Origin: Streptomyces plumbidurans | Lineage (GTDB): Bacteria; Actinomycetota; Actinomycetes; Streptomycetales; Streptomycetaceae | NCBI RefSeq assembly: GCF_019857225.1 | Contig: NZ_JAFJSY010000021.1 | Coordinates: 1-64,000 of the forward strand | Length of the DNA: 64,000 nt | Direction: 5' to 3' | Shown: in pieces, positions 25,795 through 35,345 of the stretch | Layout: every line of letters begins with the position of its first letter | Position numbering within the stretch: the first letter of the stretch is position 1 | The notes under the pieces: model-generated | Told to the model about the DNA's origin: nothing | The model's database searches: none | The model's input: the letters and a program-made list of their open reading frames with translations, nothing else | Position numbers and translations under genes: made by a program

Positions 25795-27999
25795 TCAGTT
25801 AGCTTGCTGAAAGCGGACGGATTCGCCCAGCACCGCGCGGGCACTCTCGAAGTCGGCCAGGCGGGCCGCCACCGTGGCCACGGCCAGGCGTTCCGGAAGG
25901 GCGGCGGAGAACTTCAGGCCGCGTACAGCGCGATGGTCCACGTCGGGCAGGACCAGGTTCTCGCCGACGCCCTCACGGGCCGCACGCCAGTCGGACAAAG
26001 TGAGGTCTTCGCGCAGACGCAGCCAACTGTCGGTGGGCCGTTGGAGCGGATCGGTGACCGACCGCAGTGTGGCGGCCAGTGTGGCATTGGCGCGGTAACC
26101 GGCCCACGTCCACCAGCGCACATCCCTGCCGGTGCGCGTCACCAACGTGCCGCCCGGGTGCACGGTGTCGGGTGCATCCGACTCACGTTGTTCGGCCAGG
26201 CACGTCACCGCACGCCGGGTGAGTGAGACCGGCGGATCCTCGCCCAGCAGCACCTCGCGCATGGCCCGCGTCAGGGCGAACGAGAGTCCTGCGATGCCGC
26301 CGTTCATCCACTTGGCGATCCCCCCACCGTCGGCGGGCTCGACGAAGACGCGTTTGCGCAGCCAGTCGATGTAGGTGACCTGCCAGCTGCGTCCGCCGAG
26401 CAGCAGCCGTCTGGGGCCCGGGCGTTCCTCGGTGAGCACGCTCGGGTCGGTGCGGCCGATCTCCGTGCGTCCGGACAGGACGGTGAACTGCGGTGGCGCG
26501 GTGAAGGACGCGGTCAGTTCGATGAAGTGCCGCTTGCCGAAGCGGCGTTCCGCCTCGGGTCCGACGAACAGCATTCCGCCGTCGGTGTCGAGGTATCCCT
26601 CCTCGGTCAGGAAGCGGAGGATCGGGGCAGCGGATCGGTCGAAGGGTGCGAGGCCGTTCCACTGCCGGTCCCACAACTGGTCGCCGAGTCTGTGCTGTTG
26701 AAGTGTGACGGCGAGCAGTTGCTGGGCGACCAGGTGACGTGGCTCGGGCGGGGGAACGACCGGTTCGACCCAGCCGCGCGACCACAGCAGCAGAAGGGCC
26801 GTTGCCTGCAGCAGGGTGTCCTTGTGCGTGGTGAGGAACAGACAGTTGCGTACGGTCCCGCAACGGCGGCCGGTGCGGCCGATGCGCTGCAGGAACGACG
26901 CCACCGACGCCGGTGAGTCGATCTGGATGACACGGTCCAGGTCGCCCACGTCGATGCCGAGTTCCAGCGTGGATGTGGAGACGATGACGCAGTCGCGGGC
27001 CTCGGCGAAGGCTTGCTCTGAGCGGACGCGTTCGTCGACCGAGAGGGAGGCGTGTGACAGGAAGACGGTCACCTCGCGTTCACGGAGTGCGGCGCCGAGT
27101 TCCTCGACCTGGCGACGCGAGTCGCAGAAGACGAGGCGTTTCTCCCCACGGTGCAGGGCCGCGATGAGTTTGGCGGCGTTGTCCAGGGAGCCCACGTAGT
27201 CAAGTTCAACTTCCCCCGCGGGCCTGGGAGGTGAGGCGGCCACGGCCTTGTCGGCGTGCCGGGATTCGCCAGGGACGAGCGGCAACTGCACCCCCGGGGC
27301 GACGACCTGCCCGATACGGCTCTCGGCGCCCGCGCCCTGCAGCCAACGCAGGAGTTGGGCGGGGTTGCCTACCGTCGCCGAGAGGCCGATCCGCTGGATC
27401 GGTCTGCCGGTGACCCGTTCCAGCCGTTCGAGCACGGCGAGCAGATGCCATCCGCGGTCGTCGCCGGCGAAGGCGTGCACCTCGTCGGCCACCACGGCCC
27501 TTACGCTTCCCAGCAGGTGTGCGTGATCGGTCTTGACGCCGATCAGCATGGCTTCGAGCGACTCGGGTGTGGTCAGCAGGATGTCCGGCGACTCGGAACG
27601 GATGCGCTGCCGCTGGGACTCCTTGGTGTCGCCGTGCCAGAGCGCCGCACGCCGCCCGAGCCACTGGGCGTAGGAATCGACGCGCGTGATGAGGTTGTTG
27701 AGGAGTGCCTTGAGCGGGCACAGGTACAGAACCGATGTGCCGGTCCACTTCTGCTCGGTCATCGCCGAGAGCAGGGGAAAGCAGGCGGCCTCGGTCTTCC
27801 CGCCTGCCGTGGGCGCCAGCAGCACCGCGTCCTGACCGTCCATGAGCGGATCGATGGCCGCCCGTTGAAGGGGGCGCAGGTCGGCCCAGCCGAGGGTGTT
27901 GACGATGTGGTGCAGGACTACGGGGTCGAGCCGGTCGAGGACATCGACCGGTTCGCCGCCCGTGCCCTTCCCCTCGGGGGTCCCGGCATCCACCGTCAC
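25795..27999 (-). CDS. brxHI: BREX type 2 helicase BrxHI
   Basis: A 734-residue superfamily 2 helicase of the Lhr-like type. Motif I is LLAPTAGGKTEA (residues ~56-67), motif II ADEVHAF near 170, motif III GLSATVGNP near 207 and motif VI QRIGRTGRR near 366. The Lhr-like C-terminal region follows. BrxHI is a signature gene of BREX type 2 (Pgl) systems, where pglW, pglX, pglY, pglZ, brxD and brxHI act together in phage defence. GTG 27999 overlaps the brxD stop by 4 nt (GTGA), so it is translationally coupled to brxD. The gene ends the BREX array on the minus strand. Confidence 0.88.
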   Translation of the reverse strand: MTVDAGTPEGKGTGGEPVDVLDRLDPVVLHHIVNTLGWADLRPLQRAAIDPLMDGQDAVLLAPTAGGKTEAACFPLLSAMTEQKWTGTSVLYLCPLKALLNNLITRVDSYAQWLGRRAALWHGDTKESQRQRIRSESPDILLTTPESLEAMLIGVKTDHAHLLGSVRAVVADEVHAFAGDDRGWHLLAVLERLERVTGRPIQRIGLSATVGNPAQLLRWLQGAGAESRIGQVVAPGVQLPLVPGESRHADKAVAASPPRPAGEVELDYVGSLDNAAKLIAALHRGEKRLVFCDSRRQVEELGAALREREVTVFLSHASLSVDERVRSEQAFAEARDCVIVSTSTLELGIDVGDLDRVIQIDSPASVASFLQRIGRTGRRCGTVRNCLFLTTHKDTLLQATALLLLWSRGWVEPVVPPPEPRHLVAQQLLAVTLQQHRLGDQLWDRQWNGLAPFDRSAAPILRFLTEEGYLDTDGGMLFVGPEAERRFGKRHFIELTASFTAPPQFTVLSGRTEIGRTDPSVLTEERPGPRRLLLGGRSWQVTYIDWLRKRVFVEPADGGGIAKWMNGGIAGLSFALTRAMREVLLGEDPPVSLTRRAVTCLAEQRESDAPDTVHPGGTLVTRTGRDVRWWTWAGYRANATLAATLRSVTDPLQRPTDSWLRLREDLTLSDWRAAREGVGENLVLPDVDHRAVRGLKFSAALPERLAVATVAARLADFESARAVLGESVRFQQAN

Positions 28000-29345
28000 A
28001 GCTCCACGTCGATGTCGTCGGCCGCCGCGGGGCCGCCGGAAACCGAGGCGGCGAGGTTGCGTTCCACGTCAGTGAGTTCACTGCTCGCGACCGTCAACCG
28101 GTAGTGCTGCCTGGGGTCGAAGTCGTCGAACTGGTCCACCCGGTCCAGCACATCGCCGACGAGCTTCTTCAGGAACAGGCGGGGAGCAACCCCCACCTTT
28201 CCGCCCAGTGCCCCGCCGACCGCCCGGGCGAGGTCCGCGACGTAGGTGTCGTCGACGACTGTCCGCACACGTTCGGGTGAAGTTGCGGACTGCGCGTACA
28301 GGTCCCTGATGGTGGCGCCGAGGCCGACCAGCGACTCCTGGTCGAAGCCGGGCAGCCTGATCTGCACGGCGCGGGGGTTGTCGAAGCGCGGGTCGGTGGT
28401 GAAGTCGGTGGCGAGGCGCTGAGCGAGCGGGGCGAGGCGCTGTACGCCCTGCTGACCGTCGTAGAAGGCAGGTGTGCCCGTGATGACGAGGTACAGGCCG
28501 GGGAACCTGCCGGAGTGCACCTCGTCGATGAGTTGCCGGAGCGCGTTGAGCGCCTTGTCCCTGGCGTCCGACCGGACCCTCTGGAGGGTTTCGACCTCGT
28601 CGAGGACGACGAACAGTCCGGTGTGTCCGGAGTCCCGGAGCACGGTGAGGAGCCCCTGCAGGAAGCCGAGGGCGCCGAAGTGGTCGAGGTCGCCGCGTAC
28701 CCCGGCGGACCTGCGGGCGGCGGCCGCGACATGCGGCTGGCCGCCGAGCCAGGCCAGGACGGCCGCAGCGGTGGCCTCGTCGCCGTCCGCCAGGGCGGCC
28801 CGGTAGCCGCGCAGCGCGGTGGCGAAGGACGGGGCGTGCCGGGACACCTCCGCGAGCCGCGCGACGAGCAACTTCTCCACCTGTGCAGGCAGTTCGACCT
28901 CGGTCGCGCCGTCCGCGAGGGCGTCCTCCTCGAGTGCGTAGAACCAGGCGTCCACGACGGGCCGCAGGGCACTGGGCGGGAAGCTGGTGGTGGCGAGGCG
29001 CTCGGTGAGACGCCGGTAGACCGTTTCCAGTCTGTGCAGCGGGGTCTCGTTCTCCGAGATCTGGATCTCGGCCACGGCAAAGTTGCGGCGCTTGGCCCGC
29101 TCTCCCAGCCAGCGCGTGAAGAAGGTCTTGCCGGACCCGTACTCGCCCCGGACGGCTTTGAACACGGATGCGCCGGATGCGACGGCGTCGAGTTCCGCGT
29201 CGAGGGCCGCTTCGAACCGGTCGAGTCCGGTGGCCAGCAGATCGAGCCCGCTCTCGGGCACGGCACCGCGCCGCAGCGCGTCGATGACGGTACGGCGGCG
29301 GGCGGCGCTCACCTGCACGGGGCGCTGTGATCCGGTGGTGCTCAC
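27996..29345 (-). CDS. brxD: BREX type 2 ATPase BrxD (DUF2791 family)
   Basis: A 449-residue P-loop ATPase. Walker A GEYGSGKTFFTRWLGE is near residue 65 and Walker B GLFVVLDEVETLQ near 243, followed by an AAA+-type sensor region LYLVITGTPAFYDG. This domain order and the position before brxHI match BrxD of BREX type 2 loci. GTG 29345 is chosen (VSTTGSQRP); the frame extends further upstream into the divergent promoter but without protein character. It is divergent from the DUF262 gene across 177 bp and coupled to brxHI through a 4-nt overlap. Confidence 0.88.
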   Translation of the reverse strand: MSTTGSQRPVQVSAARRRTVIDALRRGAVPESGLDLLATGLDRFEAALDAELDAVASGASVFKAVRGEYGSGKTFFTRWLGERAKRRNFAVAEIQISENETPLHRLETVYRRLTERLATTSFPPSALRPVVDAWFYALEEDALADGATEVELPAQVEKLLVARLAEVSRHAPSFATALRGYRAALADGDEATAAAVLAWLGGQPHVAAAARRSAGVRGDLDHFGALGFLQGLLTVLRDSGHTGLFVVLDEVETLQRVRSDARDKALNALRQLIDEVHSGRFPGLYLVITGTPAFYDGQQGVQRLAPLAQRLATDFTTDPRFDNPRAVQIRLPGFDQESLVGLGATIRDLYAQSATSPERVRTVVDDTYVADLARAVGGALGGKVGVAPRLFLKKLVGDVLDRVDQFDDFDPRQHYRLTVASSELTDVERNLAASVSGGPAAADDIDVEL

Positions 29346-29522
29346 GGGACCAGTCTTCCATTTCCTCGGGCATATCCGTGCCGGGAGACCGAGAGCGGAA
29401 CGGGAGTGCGCCAGCGCTTGTCGCCGGCGGTGCCGCCCACTTCGTTGAATCGGTTGACGGTCACCCTCAGCCGCTGCTGAAATCACTCTCCGTACAACTA
29501 TCGGCGCGGGGAGTGGTGTCAC

Positions 29523-31340
29523 ATGGCGGCCCTCGACAACGTGAAACTCAAGGACGTTCTGGCGGATGTCGCCTCGGGCTCCTTACAGTTGCCCGACTTC
29601 CAGCGGAACTGGAAGTGGGACGACGACCGGATCCGGGCGATCATCGCGACGGTCACCCTGGACTATCCACTTGGTGTCGTGATGACGCTGCAGACCGGCG
29701 GCGCCACCCGGTTCCGCTCGCGGACCCTGACCGGCGCGCGGCCGGAAAGCGACCCGGAGGCCGACCTTCTGCTGCTGGACGGGCAGCAGCGCCTGACCTC
29801 GCTGTTCCAGTCCTTGTGGCTGGACGCACCGGTGGAGACGGCGGACGCCCGGGGCAAGGCCATCCAGCGCTGGTACTACGTCGATATCGCGAAGGCCGTG
29901 GGACCGTCCGCGGACCGCGACGAGGCGGTCGTCTCCGTTCCGGCCGACAAAGTGCTCCGGACGGACTTCAACCGCACCGTGGTGCTGGATCTGAGCACGA
30001 CCGAGGCCGAGTGCGCGGCCGGCCTCTTCCCTCTGCACTTCGTCTTCGACGCCCAGCGCGTGAACGATTGGAAGAGGGCGTACATCAAGGCGGACGAGGA
30101 CCGCAACTGGGACCTGTGGGGCCAGTTCGACGAGGCGGTCCTTCAGCAGGTCCGCGCCTTTCAGGTCCCGATGATCCGGCTGGCCGCCTCCACCTCCATG
30201 GACGCTGTCTGCGCGGTGTTCGAGCGGGTCAACACGGGCGGTGTGCCCCTCAACGTCTTCGAACTGCTCACGGCGACCTACGCCGGGGACCGCGACTACG
30301 TCGAACGCACCGGGGACTATTACCAGTTGCCCGAGGTGTGGCGGGAGATCAAGCAGGCGCTGGCGAGCAAGTATCCCGTCTTCGGCCGTCTGGACAGCGG
30401 TCTCGAGAACGGGCTGAGCAGCATCGACTTCCTGCAGGCGATCGCGCTGGTACGCACCTGGGAGCGCAAGCAGAAGGGCATCGGAACTACGGTGTCCTGC
30501 AAGCGCCGCGACCTTCTCGAACTCCCCCTGGCCGATTTCGTGCGCCTTGCGCCCAAGCTCGCCGATGCCTTCGCCTGGGTGGGGGACTTCCTGGAGCGTC
30601 AGTGCATCGTCCGGCCGGCCGATCTGCCGTACAAGACCCAGCTCGTCCCGCTCGCCGCCGTCCGCGCCATCCTCGACACGGGGACGGACGGTCTGGGCGC
30701 GGAGGAGAGGATCGAGCAGTGGTACTGGTGCGGGGTCCTCGGGGAGATGTACGGCGGCTCCACGGAGACGCGCTTCACCAAGGACGTGGAGCAGCTCGTC
30801 CCCTGGATCGCGCAGGATGACAGGGCGCCTGAGACGGTGACCGAGGCGTTCTTCTTCGCCGACCGCCTCGACACTCTCACCACCCGCAACAGTGCGGCCT
30901 ACAAAGGCATTTACGCCCTGTTGATCAAGCAGGGGGCCGTCGACTGGCACCACACGGGCGCGCCCCTCAACCCCGGTCGGCTCGACGAGTATGGCGTGGA
31001 CATCCGGCAGATCTTCCCCAAGACATGGTTCCGGCGGGGGAACAGCGGCGGGCTGCCCACGAGTTCGATCGTGAACAAGACCCCCCTGTCCTACCGTGCT
31101 GCGATGGACATGACAGGGGCGCCGTCGTCGTACCTGTCCACGATGATCGCGGCGTCCGACATGCGTCCCGAGTGGTTCGACGACGTCCTGACCACGCATT
31201 TGATCGACCCTGACGCGCTGCGTGAGAACGACTACGAGCGCTTCTACCACGACCGTTCCAAGCAGTTGCAGGACCTGGTGCACTCGGCCATGGGCAAGCG
31301 GACGATGCTCCGCGATCTGCCGGAGGGCGACGCGCGATGA
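29523..31340 (+). CDS. DUF262 (GmrSD N-terminal/ParB-like) domain protein
   Basis: A 605-residue protein with the three DUF262 hallmarks: LPDFQRNWKWD at residues 23-33, LLLDGQQRLTSLF near 85-97, and FERVNTGGVPLNVFELL near 232. DUF262 is a ParB/sulfiredoxin-like fold with DGQQR nucleotide-binding motif, found in the GmrS half of type IV GmrSD modification-dependent nucleases and in other defence proteins. I see no HNH (DUF1524) motif in the C-terminal half, so the nuclease half is absent or different. ATG 29523 follows GGGGAG. The stop overlaps the CBS-HEPN start by 4 nt, making a two-gene unit divergent from brxD and convergent with pglZ. Confidence 0.82.
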   Translation: MAALDNVKLKDVLADVASGSLQLPDFQRNWKWDDDRIRAIIATVTLDYPLGVVMTLQTGGATRFRSRTLTGARPESDPEADLLLLDGQQRLTSLFQSLWLDAPVETADARGKAIQRWYYVDIAKAVGPSADRDEAVVSVPADKVLRTDFNRTVVLDLSTTEAECAAGLFPLHFVFDAQRVNDWKRAYIKADEDRNWDLWGQFDEAVLQQVRAFQVPMIRLAASTSMDAVCAVFERVNTGGVPLNVFELLTATYAGDRDYVERTGDYYQLPEVWREIKQALASKYPVFGRLDSGLENGLSSIDFLQAIALVRTWERKQKGIGTTVSCKRRDLLELPLADFVRLAPKLADAFAWVGDFLERQCIVRPADLPYKTQLVPLAAVRAILDTGTDGLGAEERIEQWYWCGVLGEMYGGSTETRFTKDVEQLVPWIAQDDRAPETVTEAFFFADRLDTLTTRNSAAYKGIYALLIKQGAVDWHHTGAPLNPGRLDEYGVDIRQIFPKTWFRRGNSGGLPTSSIVNKTPLSYRAAMDMTGAPSSYLSTMIAASDMRPEWFDDVLTTHLIDPDALRENDYERFYHDRSKQLQDLVHSAMGKRTMLRDLPEGDAR

Positions 31341-32389
31341 CCACCAGGCCACACGAGCGGGACGTGACATCGCTCAAGGGCAGGACCGTGTCGGTGCAGG
31401 AGATCCTCGACCTTTTCCAGGTCAGGGTCCGCGACCATCGCACGGTGCACCAGATCTCGCAGGCACTGACGGATGCCGGGCTGACCACGCTGCCGGACTT
31501 CGCTGTCTGCGGTCTGCGCAGCACTGTCGACGTCGTGCCGCTGACGGCCGTTCCCGCACAGCGCACGCCCGCCGAACCGGAGGGTGAGGCCGACGAGGCG
31601 GACGAGGCGCTGCCTTCGCACGCCCTGCCGCAGCGTCTGCTGCTCGGCGACATGCCGTCGGCCCGGCGCGGACTGGTGTCCGTGGGCCCCGGCACACCCC
31701 TGTCCCAGACGACCTTCCTCATGCGCACGAAGGGCCTCTCCCAGGTGCCGGTGACCACCGGCATGGCGCAGGTTCACGGGGTCGTCACCTGGGGGTCGGT
31801 GGCCAAGATGTACGAGGCGGGCAAGCAGGCCACGCTCGACAACGCGATGGAGAAGGACTCGCTGCCGGTCCACGACGCCCGCCAGGAGTTCTTCGCCGCC
31901 CTCCCGGTCATCCGCGAACACGGCTACCTGCTCGTCCGCGGTGACGACGGCTGTCTTTCGGGCATCATCACTGCCGCGGACGTCACGGAACGCTTCGAGG
32001 GGGCGGCGCGCCCATTCTTCATCGTGGGCGAGATCGAGTCCCTGCTGCGCCGCTGCCTAGGCGCGGCCCTGGACACGGAGACCGTCAAAGCCGTCCAGAC
32101 GAACAAGAAGCCGGAACACCGCAGCGGCCAGGTGTCCGACCTGATGTTCGGCGACTATCTGAGGCTCCTGGACGGCGACCAGACGAAGACCTCGCTGGCC
32201 GAACGCGCCGACGCCAACTGGCAAGCGCTGAAGTGGCCCAACATGCCCCGGGAGCAGTTCATCGGGCGGTTGAAGCGAGTGAAGGACATCCGCAACCGGA
32301 TCGCCCACTTCGACGAGAAGCCGCTCCCGCAGGAACTGCTCGACGAGCTGACGACCTTCGCGACTGTGCTGCGGGCGTTCGTGGTCTGA
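31337..32389 (+). CDS. CBS-domain protein with C-terminal HEPN-like motif
   Basis: A 350-residue protein. Residues ~95-235 form a CBS pair (LLLGDMPSARRGLVSVGPGT, QVHGVVTWGSVAKMYEAG, GCLSGIITAADVTERF), which usually binds adenine nucleotides. The C-terminal ~100 residues are helical and end in RVKDIRNRIAHFDEK, giving R-x4-H, the motif of HEPN RNases and HEPN-like partner proteins. With DUF262 it overlaps ATGA, so the two are coupled. A nucleotide-sensing RNase or abortive-infection component added to BREX-2 is an attractive inference. The R-x4-H motif also occurs in non-catalytic HEPN proteins. Confidence 0.7.
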   Translation: MTTRPHERDVTSLKGRTVSVQEILDLFQVRVRDHRTVHQISQALTDAGLTTLPDFAVCGLRSTVDVVPLTAVPAQRTPAEPEGEADEADEALPSHALPQRLLLGDMPSARRGLVSVGPGTPLSQTTFLMRTKGLSQVPVTTGMAQVHGVVTWGSVAKMYEAGKQATLDNAMEKDSLPVHDARQEFFAALPVIREHGYLLVRGDDGCLSGIITAADVTERFEGAARPFFIVGEIESLLRRCLGAALDTETVKAVQTNKKPEHRSGQVSDLMFGDYLRLLDGDQTKTSLAERADANWQALKWPNMPREQFIGRLKRVKDIRNRIAHFDEKPLPQELLDELTTFATVLRAFVV

Positions 32390-32399
32390 GGCCCGCGGC

Positions 32400-32440
32400 G
32401 TCCGGGGTGCCTCCGGCGTTCACCTGGAGGCACCCCGGAC
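32400..32440. terminator. Bidirectional terminator, perfect 15-bp stem
   Basis: Arms GTCCGGGGTGCCTCC (32400-32414) and its exact complement (32426-32440) with an 11-nt loop lie between the convergent CBS-HEPN gene (ends 32389) and pglZ (ends 32445). Confidence 0.85.
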
Positions 32441-32444
32441 ACCG

Positions 32445-35345
32445 TCAACCCGTTCGAAGGGCGAACTGCTCGCGCAGCAAAGCCTCGTGGAGCCGCAGGG
32501 TGCGCCCGTCCGGCAGCGTCTCCAGCACCTGTACGCCGTCGAAGTTGAGGAGTTGCCGCAGGACCGCCGCGAAGCCGTCGCCGCGCGCGGTGGGCATGCC
32601 CGCACGCTGGGCCAGCGCGGTCGCCGGCAGGGTGCCGCCCGCGTCGAGCAGAGCGCTGATGGCCTTGTGGACCTGCTCCTGCTGTGGCTTGCGGGCCAGG
32701 CCCTCGAGCTGTGCTTGGTATGTGTCCGATGCGAGCAGCGCCGTCACGAGCGCCTCGGTCCGCGAAACGACGGTGGGTGCGACAAGAGCGTCGTCTCCCT
32801 GGGGTGTCGGAGGTACGTCGAAGAGCGCCTCGGGAAGCGTCCCTGGACCAGGTTGCTTCTTCCGTGACTTGGCGGGCCCCTTCCTCGTGGCTGCGTCGGC
32901 CGTCTGCCCCACACGTTCGACCGGAACCGGCCTGCCCGTCTCGTCGGGAGCCCACCAGACCGGCTGCTGGTCTCCCAACTCCCGCCAGTCCTTCGGGGGT
33001 TCTGCCCCGAACGGCAGGAAGGCAAGCACCGGAATCGTGAACTCGGCGAGGGAAGCCCCGCCGTGGTAACCGGCCTTGAGCGCGGTGTAGCGGGAGTCGG
33101 CATCCCAGAGCGCAACGATGGAGGCGCCGGGTTCGGGCCACACCACGCGCGGCCCGGAAAGGGCGATCTCCCGTTCGCCGAGCGGGCCGCCGCCGGGAAG
33201 GCGGTGGCGCGCCGACGCGGGCTCGGTGGCGGCGTCGGCCTTTGTGCCGTGACGGTCGACGACGTGACCGTGGTCGCTGGTGACGATGACGGCCATCCCC
33301 TGGGCCGCGGCCACCCGGAGCAGGTCGCGCAGGCCGGGTACGTCGTCGACCCGCCACGCTCCGTCGCCGAGCTTCTGTTCCTTGGCGAGGCGGTCGTCGA
33401 TGGCGTTGAGGACGACGGCGACATGGGTTGTGCCGTCGGCGAGTGCTTCTGTGAGGGCCGGGCCGAAGGTGTCGCCCGCCGTCTCGGTGCGCAGATCGTC
33501 CTTGTGGAACACGGCGGCCGAGGCCCCGCCCCACACCTTCAGGGCGGGAAAGAGCCGCTTCTCGTCGGCCTGGGTGCCCTTCATCAAGGTGCCCGCGAAC
33601 AGCGAGGTACGGGACACGGCCGTCACGGTGGGCAGGGCCGCGGCCATCGCCCTGCGGACGGGACCGCCCTCCGGCAAGGGGTCGAACTCCGCCCAGGAAC
33701 GGCGCAGTTCCTCGCCGAGTTCGTTCGCTATGGCCGCGCTCATTCCGTCCAGCACGAGCAGCAGTACCCGCCGCTCCTCCGCACGCCGCACCATCGGTCC
33801 GACCACGCGGCTGAGGAAGGTCTCGACGGTGAGCATGGCGCCGGGCTGGGTGCCGGCTTCCGTCCATGCGGCGAGTGCGCGTCCGAAGGATGCGTCGATG
33901 TGCCGCCGCCGCTCCCTGACGCGTGTGCCGAGGGTGTCGTAGGCGGCCTTGAGGACGGGGTCCGGGTCGCCGCCGGCCTCGATGTGCTCCAGGGCGAGAT
34001 CGACCCAGCCGGTCTCGGTGACATGCCGCTGGATGGCGTCGGCCACAGTGGCGGCCTCGGTGGGCGGCTCGGTGGCCAGCCAGCGGGCGAGACGCTGCCC
34101 CATGCGCGCGCGTTCGATGCGGGCCGACTCCTCCGGATCGCCGGCGAGCCGGTGGTCCGCCAGGCGTCGTACGGCGTCGGCGACCGCGGGCGTGGCACCC
34201 GCCGCGAGTGCCTGCCCGACGGCGGTGAACCGGGCCTCCAGACCGCCGCGCAGGACAGGGCTCGCGGCGGCGGCTGCCTGCGCGCCGAACTGGCGGGCCA
34301 GCACGGCCGCCCGGTCGAGCACGATGCCCGTGGTGCGGCGTGCCTCGCGGGCCTGGTCGGCATCGGCGCCGCTGGTGCGGTGTCCGGCTGTCAGCAGCAT
34401 GGTCACGTACTCCTCGGCCAAGCGGCCGAAGACGACCACCAGGGCGTCGAGTTGTTCGCCGGCGGCAGGGGGCTGGTCGCCGAAGTAGCGTTCGGCTCGG
34501 CCTCGCGCCTGATACGTCTCGGGGGCGGGCTCGGCGTGCTGCCAGAGCGCCGCGCATACGAGGCCGAAGGCGGCGGCGTCCGCGCCGCGCTCGGCGTCGA
34601 CGAGAGCGAGCACGGCACGTCCGGCGAGACCGGCCTGATCCTCCTCGGCGAGGAAGGCGGACAGTCCGGCACGCTCGGGGCCACGCAGCCCCGACAGACG
34701 CTCGGGCGCGCCCGGCCGGGTCGACCAGTGCAGCAGGGTCTGCGCGTCGAGCCGGTCGTCGCCGGGGCGCTGTGTGCCGCCCTCGGTGTCGTAGCGGCCC
34801 AGGCGCAGGCGGCGCTGGGCGAGCGCCGTGAGCGCGTACTGCCGGGAGAGCCAGCCGCCGGGCACGGGCGGCCAGCCGCCAGGCGGGGTGGCGTCGAGCA
34901 GTGCTTCGGCGGCCCAGTTGACGTCCTTGAGGCGCGGGTCGATCTGCCGGGCGCCGAAGGCCTCCCGCACGACGTCCCAGCCGTCGACCATGTCGATGCG
35001 CAGCTTGTGGACGCGGGCGAGGATCGCCGGGTCGAGTTCGTTCTGTTCGCGGTCGGTCAGGACGACCAGGACGGCGGGGCCGGGTCGTCGGCCTGCCAGG
35101 TGGTCGAGGACGAGTTCGTGGACGGCGAGGGGTGAGGGGGCCACCGCGATGCCGGCCGTGCGGCCCTCGCCCCACGCGGGTTCGGCGGGCCCGTCCCACT
35201 GGGGCGTGGACCGCAGCAGTACGACGCGGCGCCTGCCCTCCCCCGCCAGGGAGGCGGCGAGGGAGGTCTGCGAGGACAGGTACTGGGTGACGGTCGCGGT
35301 GTTCAGCCGGACGGCGCCGGGAGCGGCTGCGACGGTGTCCGTCAT
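32445..35345 (-). CDS. pglZ: BREX/Pgl phosphatase-superfamily protein PglZ
   Basis: A 966-residue protein with an alkaline-phosphatase-superfamily PglZ domain in the centre and C-terminal half. The metal/nucleophile region is [19 protein letters not shown] near residue 527, and the second metal motif is [14 protein letters not shown] near 685. The N-terminal ~450 residues are helical and Arg/Ala-rich. PglZ is the universal BREX core protein; in S. coelicolor it is needed for phage growth limitation. ATG 35345 overlaps the pglY stop by 4 nt. The gene ends at a strong bidirectional hairpin. Confidence 0.93.
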   Translation of the reverse strand: MTDTVAAAPGAVRLNTATVTQYLSSQTSLAASLAGEGRRRVVLLRSTPQWDGPAEPAWGEGRTAGIAVAPSPLAVHELVLDHLAGRRPGPAVLVVLTDREQNELDPAILARVHKLRIDMVDGWDVVREAFGARQIDPRLKDVNWAAEALLDATPPGGWPPVPGGWLSRQYALTALAQRRLRLGRYDTEGGTQRPGDDRLDAQTLLHWSTRPGAPERLSGLRGPERAGLSAFLAEEDQAGLAGRAVLALVDAERGADAAAFGLVCAALWQHAEPAPETYQARGRAERYFGDQPPAAGEQLDALVVVFGRLAEEYVTMLLTAGHRTSGADADQAREARRTTGIVLDRAAVLARQFGAQAAAAASPVLRGGLEARFTAVGQALAAGATPAVADAVRRLADHRLAGDPEESARIERARMGQRLARWLATEPPTEAATVADAIQRHVTETGWVDLALEHIEAGGDPDPVLKAAYDTLGTRVRERRRHIDASFGRALAAWTEAGTQPGAMLTVETFLSRVVGPMVRRAEERRVLLLVLDGMSAAIANELGEELRRSWAEFDPLPEGGPVRRAMAAALPTVTAVSRTSLFAGTLMKGTQADEKRLFPALKVWGGASAAVFHKDDLRTETAGDTFGPALTEALADGTTHVAVVLNAIDDRLAKEQKLGDGAWRVDDVPGLRDLLRVAAAQGMAVIVTSDHGHVVDRHGTKADAATEPASARHRLPGGGPLGEREIALSGPRVVWPEPGASIVALWDADSRYTALKAGYHGGASLAEFTIPVLAFLPFGAEPPKDWRELGDQQPVWWAPDETGRPVPVERVGQTADAATRKGPAKSRKKQPGPGTLPEALFDVPPTPQGDDALVAPTVVSRTEALVTALLASDTYQAQLEGLARKPQQEQVHKAISALLDAGGTLPATALAQRAGMPTARGDGFAAVLRQLLNFDGVQVLETLPDGRTLRLHEALLREQFALRTG

